64,000 nt of DNA from Eonycteris spelaea. Lineage: Eukaryota > Chordata > Mammalia > Chiroptera > Pteropodidae. The first letter of the stretch is position 1. Each line of letters opens with the position of its first letter. Location of the stretch: NCBI GenBank assembly GCA_003508835.1, contig PUFA01000170.1:3038001-3102000 (forward strand), given 5' to 3'. Shown here one piece after another: positions 53,775 through 64,000 of this stretch. The position numbers and the translations under genes were made by a program. The notes beneath the pieces are model-generated. The model was not told the DNA's origin, made no database searches, and saw nothing but the letters and a program-made list of their open reading frames with translations.

Positions 53775-54335
53775 TCAATTTATTTTACATACTTGCATAA
53801 ATGCTTTCAATTTCCTCTTCAGCCTCTGTCCTTGGAGCATAGACTTGAATAATGGTTATGTTCATAGGTTTTCCTAGAAGTCTAAATAATATTATTCAGT
53901 CAGTCCTTGCATCATAGTTTCTAACTGCCTGTGTTACATTTTGTCTCAATACCACCGTTTCTTCTGAATTTGTCATTTCCAGAGTAGAAAACTTTGTAGT
54001 TGCTCAACTGGAGATGTTCCATTCCAGTGCATTTCAGTTCACTAACATCAAGCACCGCCACGTTCAGATGTTCCACTTCTGCGTCACCATTTCCAGTTTA
54101 CCTTGGTCCATGCGTCTTAAGTTCCATGTTCTCATCATCCGCATTGCCAAGCATGTCCTTTCCTTTCTCCTTCGTGGACATGCCCCTAGACACCCTTCCG
54201 GGCCTTGATCTAGTTGTATCATTAGTGACAATGTTATTCGTATTCGTTCTCTGCTCCTCCCCGGTAAACTTTTGATGTTCCCGACCTAGGAGTCTCATGT
54301 TTCAGCACTACTTTTTATTTCATTTTGGACTGTTT
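53775..54335 (-). mobile_element. RTE/BovB-like LINE, endonuclease N-terminal part, inverted
   Basis: Read on minus, this encodes degraded RTE-type endonuclease text: near 54035-54080 a VSELKCTGM segment, then, toward 53800-53860, codons for PMNITIIQVYAP-like text and AEEEIESIYA. Those are hallmarks of the RTE/BovB apurinic endonuclease domain. Stops and frame shifts break it. It lies in opposite orientation to the companion fragment at 54565-54895. Confidence 0.75.
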
Positions 54336-54564
54336 TATCATTGGGTTTTCAAGGTAAGATGAAAAGAAAAAGGAAAAAAAAAAAGAAGAAGAATGAGAAA
54401 AAACTCAGCAGTGGTTACCGCGATCTCTGCTGTGCAGTGCCTGCGTCCAAACCACTGTGCCCAGGTCATGATGTCATGACCACCCAAACCCCCACGACAT
54501 GCTAGTGGCCCTGCTGTGAGGTGGATTCTCTCTGCCAAAACAAGACCTGGGGCGGTGATACTTA

Positions 54565-54895
54565 CCATGAACTGTTAATATTGAGCGTGAGAGTAAAACT
54601 GACAAGAGCACTAAAGGATTCGAAGTGCCAGAATAACAAAAATAGCATTCCTGATGGATTTAAAGTTCACGTAAAAAACAGATTTGTGTCGTTAAACGTA
54701 ATTGACTGAGAACTAGAACAACTGTGGACTGAAACTATAAACACAAACGGTAGGAATGCAAAAAAGACAGTGCCAGAAGTAAAAAGGAAAGAAAAATTGA
54801 GGTGGATGACAGAAGAAACACTACACATTGTTACAGACAGTGAGAGGAAAAAGATGGCAAAAGCAGGGTCAGAATCCTGAATGCAGCTCAGAGGA
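54565..54895 (+). mobile_element. RTE/BovB-like LINE, region between endonuclease and RT, sense
   Basis: The plus strand encodes ALKDSKCQNNKNSIPDGFKV, then ELEQLWTE after a stop, then VKRKEKLRWMTEETLHI after a frame change. This is the segment that follows the endonuclease in RTE/BovB ORFs. No reverse-transcriptase core follows. With the inverted 5' part to its left, it forms a single rearranged copy. Confidence 0.7.
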
Positions 54896-55159
54896 GCCGT
54901 CAGCTCTGGGATCCATTTAGGCTTTTTCACCTTACTAGTCCTGGCTCCCTTGGGGTAGGTACTTAGCTCCCATCCTCTGATGTAGTTGCACCTCATCAAT
55001 TACAGGTTACTTAATGACCAAACTCAACAACTAGGTCCAGTAGAGTAGACCTCAGCGCACTCTTATGTAGCTTGGATGGGGTATACATTCCTGGAGCTAT
55101 TGTTGCAAGGAGGATTTGGTGGGAAGTCAGGTCATTAGGCATCTCTGAGGCTAGGGCTG

Positions 55160-55280
55160 AGGCCAGCAAACTAAGGCTCCTGGGCCAAATCTGGCTTCCT
55201 GCTTAGGTTTGTAAATAAAGTCTTATTGGAACACAGCCATGCCCATTTTCTGCAATAAAGCCTAAAATGTGGTCCTTTTA
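55160..55280 (+). mobile_element. hAT-type DNA element fragment
   Basis: 'ggccagcaaactaaggctcc', 'tgggccaaatctggcttcct' and 'ttgtaaataaagtcttattg', then 'ggaacacagccatgcccatt', are typical of a common mammalian non-autonomous hAT element. The middle is deleted before 'aaagcctaaaatgtgg'. Confidence 0.75.
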
Positions 55281-56099
55281 GTTTAATAGAATCCTATTAT
55301 GAACATATTTTGAAGTCCAGAATTCTTAGTTTCAGAGTTGCTTTGTTTGCCTGGCTATTTGTTTTTGCTTTGTTTTGATTCTAACTTATAAAACCTTTTC
55401 CTATAACGCCATATTAATCACCTATTACGTGTAACATGATTATCCTTATGAAAGTAAAAAAAAAAAAAACTTAAAAAAACTTTAGAGGACACCAATAAGA
55501 AGTTTTTCAAATGTCCTTCAGTTTACTTGTTTGCATTTCCTCAGATGAGACTTGTGCAAAGCAGTTTGGAGTTTAGAATAGCTTTGAAAGCATTTATTGT
55601 TCCAAGGCTAATTTTAACCTGTGATAAAGATTGCTTTTTGTATTCAGTTGAATGTGATATTCAGTAATTGTTTGTCAAGGCTAAGTGCTGTAGTACATAA
55701 TACGTTTTTTAAATGGTGTTTTGTAATTATAATACAAGCATCTTTATGGCCTAATATATAAAAGAATGCTATTGAGTTGGGGTATTAGAATTATGAGAAA
55801 ACAGACTTTAAACTTTATTATTTCAATTATTAAATCTCATGGCTGCTTAACTTACATTTAGGGGAGTTTGACTTTGTATATTTGCTCAAATGAATGATTT
55901 TTTCTTAGCTGAATGGCTTCACAGATTCTTGGCAGAAATAAACTTTTTTTTTTCTCCCTCCTACTGCATCTTCCCATTTTAGTCAGTAAGACACTGGCGG
56001 GGAGGATTCCCTAAGATAGCCAAAGCTCGTGCGTGTATCTCCTGAAGTGGTTTTAATATGAGTTTGAGATTATAAAAAAACTTCTCTACTTTTCTGGGT

Positions 56100-56595
56100 T
56101 CTTCTGGTTGATACAAGAATTGACATGAGACAGATTAACAGAAGGAAATTAAATTAAATTTTGTATGCGTAGAGGCTCCACGAGAATACGGGGGCCCACA
56201 GGCAGTCAGGTGATTGGGGTTTATATGCCATTCTAAACTAAGGAGAAGCGGTAGGAGTCTGGGACTTCAAAAGGGAGGAAGGCAAATCACAGAGACAGAA
56301 AAGCGAGTGTTTACTAGGCCATGCAGGGACAATGGGACACATAGAGGACTTCAATCTCTGAACTCTACTGAGTTTTCCCTACCACACCTAGCCCATATTC
56401 TCTGTAATTATCTCTGCTCATAGTTCTGTTCCTGGGACAGGCTCTCTATGTAAATTTTTTGCCACTTAAGAGGAAGGTAAAAAAGGTCTTCCTTAGTCTT
56501 TTGTTTTTAAAAAAAATTATCAACCTGAAATAATTCTCATGCCAAAGAAACATATTTTGGGGTGGCAAGATTTCCTTCCCTATACCTCCAAGTCA
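56100..56595 (-). mobile_element. ERV-type LTR, family unresolved
   Basis: A recurrent mammalian repeat wording: 'gacatgagacagattaacag', 'aactaaggagaagcggtagg', 'tgggacacatagaggacttc' and 'caacctgaaataattctcat'. I read it as an antisense ERVL-like LTR. No internal retroviral region is attached. Confidence 0.5.
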
Positions 56596-56929
56596 TAAAT
56601 TGTGTCATGGACCAAAAAGGGTTTCAGAAAGCAACATTTTAAATCTGAAACATTGCACATTTTACTTTTTATAATTTTACAAATAAATTTTTGCTACCCT
56701 CATCAGTAGTAGCTGAAAGTGATATGACAGATCATGTCCTATAACCTCATTGCTTTGTTAGAGGAATGACAAGAATCAGCACTCTCTAAAACGTCATTCA
56801 GGGCTGTATATGAAGTGGTCATGAGGAGGAACCTACCAATCCTGAGTCTTAGATGGCTGACTCAAGAATATTTCTGCCTTCAGGTCTGCGTCCTATTTTT
56901 TTCCAGCTTGACAGATTTTTTTTTTTTAC

Positions 56930-57149
56930 TATAAAATATAGCATGTGTACAAAAAGTATATATAATTTAGATACACAGTTTAAGAAATAAGATGAAGACC
57001 TTTTCTCTTATCTTATAGGATGAGATGTAGAATTTAAGACATTCCTGTTCCTTCGACACTCTGTGTTCCCCTTCTCAAATATACCCCTTTCTCTTCCCTT
57101 AGATTTTGTGAGAATCATTTTCTTGCTTTTGTATATGTTTTATCACATA
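56930..57149 (+). repeat. L1M 3' UTR, left part (split by Tigger1)
   Basis: 'tataaaatatagcatgtgta', 'ataggatgagatgtagaatt' and 'ttttgtatatgttttatcac' fit an old L1 3' UTR, continuing after the Tigger insertion. Confidence 0.6.
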
Positions 57150-57658
57150 CAGTAGTACCCCCTTATCCACGGTTTTGCTTTTGGTGGTTTCAGTGACCCC
57201 CGTCAACTACAGCTCAAAATTATTAAATAGATAATTCCAGAAATAAATAATTCATAAATTTTAAATTGCACGCTCTTATGGGTAACATAGTGAAACCTTA
57301 CGAGTCCCGCTCCATCCTACCCAGGATGTAAGTCGGCGCCTTTGACCAGCGTGTCCAGCTGTACAGTCTCCCCACTCCTTAATCACTTAGTAGCCAATAT
57401 GGGGTCAGATCTACTGTCTCAGCATCACAGTGCTTGTGTTCAAGTGACGCTTCTTCACTTATATTGTTATAATTGTTCTATTTTATTATTAGTTATTGTC
57501 GTTAATCTTTTACTGTGCCTAATTTATAAATTAAACTTTATCATAAGTATGCATGTGAAGGAAAAAATAGTGCATATAGGGTTCAGTGCTGTTTACAGTT
57601 TCAGACATCCACTGGGGGGTCTTGAAGTATGTCCACCGAGGATAAGGGGGACTTTAAG
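57150..57658 (+). mobile_element. Tigger1-like DNA transposon, internally deleted
   Basis: The left end is CAGTAGTACCCCCTTATCCA and the right end, 'ccgaggataagggggacttt', is its degraded inverted partner. TA at 57148-57149 and TA at 57659-57660 form the target duplication. Internal text ('aattccagaaataaataatt', 'ttgttataattgttctattt') matches both ends of Tigger1, with the transposase region missing. 509 bases. The long plus-strand frame that begins inside it (57342-57938) runs out into L1 and is not a gene. Confidence 0.9.
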
Positions 57659-57660
57659 TA

Positions 57661-58866
57661 TCTTTAAACAGTATACTGTTTACTTTTGCCGTTTTTTACT
57701 TACAATAAATATGAATCACACACTTTATAATTTTATTCAACTTGCTTTTTTTTTGTTATTGTTCAACATTTTGTTTTTCACATCCATCCTAGTCGAATTA
57801 GCATTAGTTAATTCATTTTCTCTGCCATATATGATTTGCTCACAGTTCCTTTTGTTTGAAAATGTCTCTATTTTATCCTCATACTTGAATTATAATTTTG
57901 AAGGTATGCAATTCTCAGTCCACATTTTTTCTTTATAGAAAATTGTTTACAGTTTTCTGGCTTTCATTGACACAGCCAAGAAGGTCACTATCAATTTGTT
58001 TTTCCTTTGCAGTAGTCCTTTTAAAAAAAAAAAAAAACCCTCTGGTTACTTTTTAAGTCTTCTCTTTGTTTTTGGTGCTTTATTTACTACAATGTATCAG
58101 TTATAAACATATTTCCTTGAGTTTGTGGGTGTCCCTGAATCTGAAGATTGGCATCTCCCATTCATTTTATTAAATCTTTGACAATATCTATTGAAATGTT
58201 TCCTCTCCCCATTCTCTCCATTATCTTCTTGTGACGTCCAGTTAGATTTCTTCTTGAATTCTCACAATATCTTCCTTGTCTCTTCACATCCACGTCATGT
58301 TTTGCATCTTATTTGCCTGTGCTGTGTTTTCTGGTAATTGTCTCAGTTATATCATCAAGTTGACTAATTCCCTTCAACCGTGTCTTATCTCTTCTTTACC
58401 GCAAACAATTAAGGTTCTTTTATTCCCAATTATTATTTTTTTTATTTCCAGAAAAACCTTTTGTTTATATTTTAAATTTTCATGGTAGGTTTTGAGTTTC
58501 TTATTCTTCTGATTCTACATTCATGTCCCTCTTTTTTCAAAAAGATTAAACTTTTATTTTATAGTCTATATCTCATAATCTCAGTATTTCACCTTTTTGT
58601 GGTAGATCTGATTTAATAGTTTTTTCTTCCTACTGACTTTCTTTTCTTCTCATTTGTTTAGCACAATGCTATTGTGAACCCACATTCCTTAGAAATTTAT
58701 TTATGGGAATTTTTTCAATACCTTATGTAAAAATTATTCCAGAGAGGGTTCACCATTGCTTCTACTACTTATCTGAATACACCATGACCAGGAGCCACTT
58801 TTAAACCACAGTTTCAGCTTTTGATGTTGGGGCCCAGACAAGGTTGAATTCTCAAGGGAGGCATTT

Positions 58867-58907
<41 letters not shown>

Positions 58908-59340
58908 CCAGGCTGAGAAGGACACATACCTTACCATTGCCATATGGTTATAGTCTAGCTTGCAAATCAAGAACAGCACTTTTGGTTGGTCCTATCTTTA
59001 TGTGGCAGTTTGTAATCTACCAACCACCATGCTCTGTCCCTGACTTCGCTTCTTCACATATTTGTAAGCCAGGAGAACTCAGTTCTGAGGGCCACCAGGG
59101 GCTGGAGAAACCTGAGGGCAAACATCACCCTACAGCTAGTTTGTCCTGGTGGATCTCTGCTTTGTTGTTGTTTCTGATCTCCAAGAAATTTCTTTATTTG
59201 GACACCAGTAAAATTGTACATCTTTTGCTTTTGTCCTGTATTAAATGTGCTGTATTGTGAGGGTTTTTTTTTTCTCTCAAAATATTGTTAACTATTTTGC
59301 AGAAATGGAAAACTCCTGTCTAATTCTTTGAGATATTCTC
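57661..59340 (+). repeat. L1M 3' UTR, right part
   Basis: 'tttaaacagtatactgttta', 'tttattcaacttgctttttt', 'gaaaatgtctctattttatc' and 'tttttaagtcttctctttgt' are sense L1M 3' UTR landmarks. Certainty falls after about 58700. Contains the poly-T tract at 58869. Confidence 0.65.
58869..58904. repeat. uninterrupted poly-T, 36 bases
   Basis: Thirty-six T in a row between 'gaggcatttcc' and 'aatccaggctg'. On minus this is an A tail, but the adjoining right-hand sequence does not resemble a known SINE. Confidence 0.95.
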
Positions 59341-59814
59341 TTCCTTAAAAAATAACCATTTTCATCTAGAGTGGCATCTAAAGTAAAACCGGATAATTTA
59401 TATGAGTTTTATTTAAAGTTTTTAAAGATATATTTGTCATTTTAATGAATATTCTGCTCCAATACTTGAAAATGATTAATAAATATTAGAACTTACACCT
59501 CCACAGCTGTTGTTCCGGGCCTTAAAAGATTTCTTCAAAGCATATCACGTGATCATCTTACAAGCAGGCCAGCAGAAATTTCTAAGTTAATTACAGTTTG
59601 GCAGAGTGTATCTAAAACCTCTTATCTGAACAGTGAACCCAATAATTTAATCAGTCTGTCTGTTGATTAATCACGTTCTAATCCATCTGATATCAGAACT
59701 GAAAAAGCTCTTCATCTGTTTCTTGTAAAACTTATCTCCGTGAATGCACAGCTGCTGTGAGCCATTGGTATTAATAACTTGAATAGGAGAGAGAACACAA
59801 TGGATTCTCAAAGC

Positions 59815-60110
59815 CTGCAGAAAAAGTTTGAACTCCTTAAAACAGTCATTCAAGACTCTCTGCTCTGACCCAGCTCTTAACAATCTCCGCACCCTTGTTC
59901 CCTGTCGCGCTCCCAGCGTCAGCCCACGCACTAGTGAAGACTCGTCGCCGGAACTCTCACCTCACTTCTGCTTTGCTTCTGAAGTTCGTGAGCTATGAAT
60001 GGATAAATACCTGTTTAACAACTGCCACGTATCAGGCATATGCTGTATTATTTCCCTTAATATCCTGTAACCTCTCTTTGATTTAGTGAAGCCAATTTGG
60101 CAGGTGAGAA
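59815..60110 (+). repeat. L2 fragment, with MIR/L2-like end
   Basis: 'gtttgaactccttaaaacag', 'gactctctgctctgacccag' and 'acctcacttctgctttgctt' match sense L2. The last 80 bases ('cacgtatcaggcatatgctg') look like a MIR or L2 3' end. Confidence 0.6.
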
Positions 60111-60779
60111 TGTCAAAGAGCAAAATGAATTACTTGTTAGCGTCCTGCTTACAAAGTTATAAGCACTTCGAAAAAGGACAAGAGGACAGACAAAGGCTAT
60201 ACAAGTCTTGGATCTAGAATTTTACCAGCCAGACATAAGTAAAATTTTAAAAATTGATTCCATATTTGTGCAGTGTGAGATGACAAAGCCTTTAAATGTT
60301 TGACACTATTCAAGAGATGGGGGACCTTTGGCCCAACCTAAGCACTAAAAAGCATGTGAATACAATTTGTTCCTTGACATATAAATAGACATTCAGTATA
60401 TTTAGGTTTCATTTATCGCTTTCCTTTTTTAGCCTAATCAGGTTGTAAATGATTTTCGAATTCATTCTAAAACTCCGTGTTTTTGTTTGCTTTTTCCCTT
60501 ATTTCTTCTACTCTCCTATTCTCCCTACATAGGGTTTCCACTGAGTCATTTCAGCCCAGCCCAAGACAGATTGTGTGTACCCCAGGCCATTTCGCGTCAC
60601 CAGCCTTCAGCACACAAACACATTGGAATTACAGATGTAATGTTAGTCTAAAATGTGATACGATTTCAAAGCATTCTTAGAACTTTGATCTCTCAAGTTT
60701 TGGGGTCACAGGAACAGGAAATAGAATACATTGGTTGATTTAAGACTACAAAAAGTTTCATTTCACTAAACGATGATAC

Positions 60780-61010
60780 TGATCTGCCTCACAGCCTTTT
60801 TCCTAGTTAATTACACTTTATCAATGTCCACGTAGTATTTTCCTCTGAACTTTCTAAGACAAACCTGCTAAGACTAATCCCGGTGCAGATTTCCCCTTCA
60901 GCTTGCTTGCTCAGCTTCTAATTACCCTGTCTTTATTTACATGAGCATCTATGTGAAACCTAATTAATTCTACCCTGCTACAGGTAGTTAATTAGTCAAG
61001 AGATGAATAT
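60780..61010. promoter_or_regulatory. candidate conserved regulatory element, homeodomain-motif cluster
   Basis: Repeat-poor stretch with TTAATTAC at 60807-60814, TAATCC at 60875-60880, TAATTA at 60919-60924, TAATTAATTC at 60961-60970 and TTAATTAG at 60988-60995. TAATCC is the bicoid/OTX-type core. A forkhead-like TTTATTTACAT follows at about 60931-60941. Inference from motif density. Confidence 0.35.
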
Positions 61011-62435
61011 CAAACCCAAGTTCAGCCCATCAGAGTCTCTGCCACCAGGTTTAAATTTGAACCTGAGATATTATAAGTTTCGAGGGGTGATTATACCTAT
61101 AACTTGTATCTTGGGACCTGTCAGATGCCCGTGTTTCATTATATGAACTAAGACAGAAGAAGACCTTTGTAGGAAGAGAAGAATGAGGATATATGCAAAC
61201 CGAAGCAAAAAGGAGGGACAGAGAAACATTCCTAACTGCATTTCTCTTCCTTGCATTATGTGAATTATTCATTTTTCTTTAAGTAAATGTACTATATCTT
61301 ACTTTTTAAAATTCAACCTTTTCAAGCTGATTTTTCTTGCAACTAAAATGAGTCCTAATATATCACATACAGCAAAACATTAAATGGTCACTATTATTAT
61401 TGTTGTGGTTATTATTATCATTCATATCACATAAATACACCTGAATTCCAGTCTTGTTTCTAACATTGACTAGAGCTGTGCAGCAGAGTACAAGTCCCTT
61501 TGATTTCTGTAAGGTCCAGTTTTAGCATTAGCAGCATGATGATAAAGTTGAGAATATCAAATAAGATGATGTATGTGAAAAATTGGTGCTATGAAAATCT
61601 AAATTATTATTGTTTCTGCAAATTCAATGCCATTGTTTTTCTGATAATTTATCTTGTATTTCTAGGATAACATTGTTATTCTTGTTTACTGCATTTTCCA
61701 AATGGTTAGACAGATTTAAACTTCCTGATGACAAATGGGTAAATTTTGTCACTAATTCAGGTTTTTGGGTGCTATCTTTATATAAGACATGAGGAGGGAA
61801 AAATTGATGTAGTAAGAACAAATTCTCATCCTACCTGCTTCACCCTTCAAAACAACCAAGTAGAAATCATTCTGACCATTATTAAGTTTATTTTTGAAAG
61901 TAATCAAATATTAATATATTTAGTTCATGAAGAAAATAAAATGCTAGAGAAACTGGGCCACTGTTAAATTTTATTTTACTTTCGCTATTCCCAGGGTAGC
62001 AATATGCCAGATTTATTAAAAATGGAATCATATCATGAAACAGGATATTTGTTGTTAGATTTATTTGCAATGCGATTCTCCTCCTTTATGGAATAATGTA
62101 TAGTTAAATGCCACTTATGTAGAAAGTGATATATTTTAGAAGACAATTTGTCTTGCAGTGTATTTCACGTTTGAAATCCTAGCTTATAAAAATCAAATAA
62201 TTAAAAGATTTGTTTGACAGAAACAACCAGTTCACAGCAAACTCTTAGAAATTAAAATGAAACATATATCCCTAAGATTTAAGTTACAGGTTTTCAAGTA
62301 AACCAATCAAACTTTTGTGATAGCTTATAAGAATATTCACTATGCTACCACAAATCTCATTAAATAGATTTCTCATCCTACCCTGTGTTTCTGCCTTTTA
62401 GGAGTAAGCCTTTAAAATTATATATCATTAATACT
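61010..62435. other. intronic sequence, nothing recognised
   Basis: AT-rich DNA. Overlapping minus-strand frames at 61051-61272 have no protein resemblance. Confidence 0.45.
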
Positions 62436-62439
62436 TTTC

Positions 62440-62700
62440 GAAAGCCATTCATTCCCAGTTTCTCTTCCAGCATCTACCTAATCCAGTAGGTAACCACTCT
62501 CCTAAATTACTTTTAATTATTCTCTTATATTTATATTTTGTTACATAAATATGTTTCACTAAATAATGTATTGTTTTGCTTATGTTCTGTATCATACTCT
62601 ACATATTTTTGCTCTTTTCATTAAACAACATATTTCTAAATCTGCCCCGGTATAGTAGCCGTGGTTTACTCCACAAATTTTATTTTTATTTTCATCCAAC
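62440..62700 (+). repeat. L1M 3' UTR fragment
   Basis: 'tctaccta', 'aggtaaccactctcctaaat', 'tctgtatcatactctacata' and 'ttaaacaacatatttctaaa' fit an old sense L1 3' UTR. Confidence 0.5.
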
Positions 62701-64000
62701 TTTTTTGGACCCATATTCTTTTCCTTATCTCTGACCAAGACATCTCTGCAAAGTGTCCTTTTTCTATTTATTGAGATCATTGTGACTATCTTAATCCAGT
62801 AGTAACCATGGAAACACTATTTTTTTTAGGATAAAAGAGGTTAAGTAAATGATCTTAAACAAATATAATCAGTCTGTTTACCATTTAAATCTTTTTTTCT
62901 AATGCTGAAAAATCAATATCATCACTTCAAATGTTAAGAGATCACTAATACTCGATTGTTACAATGGTAGTTACAATATCACATAAAGCAGAGATATCAC
63001 CTAACCCTTCCTTATCTATAAACATAAATTTTTAAAAGTCTGAATATTGTTAATGCATTGAAGAGTAAAACTATGGTAATTCATCTTCTTTGTTATAGAG
63101 AATGAACTCTTATCTATTCTAACTATTCTCGAATATGTTTATTTTTATATTAACTCCCTTAAGAAATGCTAATATAATTTAGCTATTAAATATTAAAGCA
63201 AATTATTATCTTATAAAAATCATATCCAAATTCTAGTATTTCCAGGTCAAAAGCTTTAGTGAGTTATTGCCCAATTATTGGAGCTCTAACTCTAATTGTA
63301 TAAGCAAAGATAATTGGTTATATTCAAGTTTTCATTTATCTTTCACTTAATTTAAAAATTATAAGAAGCCTCAAGTCAGTAGAGAAGATTTTTGATAAAG
63401 TAGTAGCAAATATAATTGAATTTGGGAAGGAAACCTAGAATAAAATTTCTATTACTGACTTATCACTGGGTGACCATGAATTTTTGCATTTTAACTGAAT
63501 TTGGAATATGCTGAATTTTTAAATTGCAAAAATAGTAAAAACTGACTCATGGATAGTTGACAAGTTCTACATGGTAGGCATCTGTAATTAGGGCAGTTAT
63601 TAAGAATCTTTTTTCTTTGCTTGAGTTAAAGAAAGAGAAAACTGACCTGTTTAGAGAAGCACTGCCTATCACGACTCAACATAAAAGCGTAAATAACCCC
63701 TATCATAAAGTGGATAAAATTTCCCTTTGATTTGCCTTGTTCTTGTTCGATCTTGGGTAAGGAGATTATTAATAATCCTCCCATGACATATTTACAGTTT
63801 AACAGTGGATTATAGAACATAAAAGTAAAATAACCCCAACATTAATAATAAACTTAACTGACAGGACACAAAAGAAAAATCCGTAATAAATGTAAAATTT
63901 GACGGTATCACTGTGTGTGTGTGTGTGGGGGGGGCATTTTAAGAAAGAAGCATTTGCTTGACTGTCCTCAAATTAAATTGTCAGTTTATAAACCCTTTTG
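62700..64000. other. intronic sequence, nothing recognised
   Basis: AT-rich DNA to the window end. A (TG)8 plus G9 tract sits at 63912-63934. No exon 14 of DPYD appears. Confidence 0.5.
63912..63934. repeat. (TG)n followed by G run
   Basis: Eight TG units leading into about nine G. Confidence 0.9.

Noticed and set aside
57342..57938. Longest open frame in the window (198 codons)
   Set aside because: It starts inside the Tigger1-like element and runs into L1 3' UTR. The translation is hydrophobic, low-information text typical of T-rich DNA, with no family resemblance.

Overview
This window is AT-rich mammalian nuclear DNA from inside one large protein-coding gene. It carries two exons of DPYD (dihydropyrimidine dehydrogenase) on the + strand, and everything else is intron. 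Exon 12 (human numbering) is at 3029-3212 and exon 13 at 24806-25021. Both have AG/GT splice borders in the phase expected for DPYD. Bases 1-3028 are the end of intron 11, 3213-24805 are all of intron 12 (21,593 bases), and 25022-64000 are the first 39 kb of intron 13. No bacterial, viral or organellar genes, CRISPR arrays or tRNA/rRNA genes were seen.

The two exons encode the end of the FAD-binding domain and the start of the FMN-binding TIM-barrel domain of the enzyme that starts uracil and thymine breakdown. Exon 13 is intact and strongly conserved. Exon 12 is recognisable along its whole length and keeps both splice sites, but is one base shorter than the human exon. The missing base, in codon 489/490, shifts the frame into a TAA at 3166-3168. 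This is either a sequence or assembly error or a real loss-of-function allele, and it is the most consequential observation here.

The introns are mostly old interspersed repeats, recognised by eye from sequence resemblance. There are many L2 fragments on both strands, several MIRs, MaLR/MLT1 LTRs, other ERV-type LTRs, hAT-type DNA elements (MER5-like) and an internally deleted Tigger1-like element with TA target duplications set inside an old L1. There is also a dead L1 ORF2 fragment that carries a nested retroposed insert, and an RTE/BovB-like LINE with an inverted 5' part. Microsatellites are frequent, with compound (GT)n(GA)n and (GT)n(AT)n(GA)n tracts.

Organism: the DPYD sequence, MIR/L2/MaLR/Tigger content and absence of Alu, B1/B2, carnivore, ruminant or equine SINEs fit a non-primate, non-rodent placental mammal. 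An L1-like 3' tail near 19.63 kb and the RTE element suggest a laurasiatherian, perhaps a bat. That is a tentative inference.

Three repeat-poor stretches rich in homeodomain, SOX or POU-like motifs (38.77-39.03, 44.2-44.48 and 60.78-61.01 kb) are candidate conserved regulatory elements inside intron 13. I found no convincing new multi-gene biological system.
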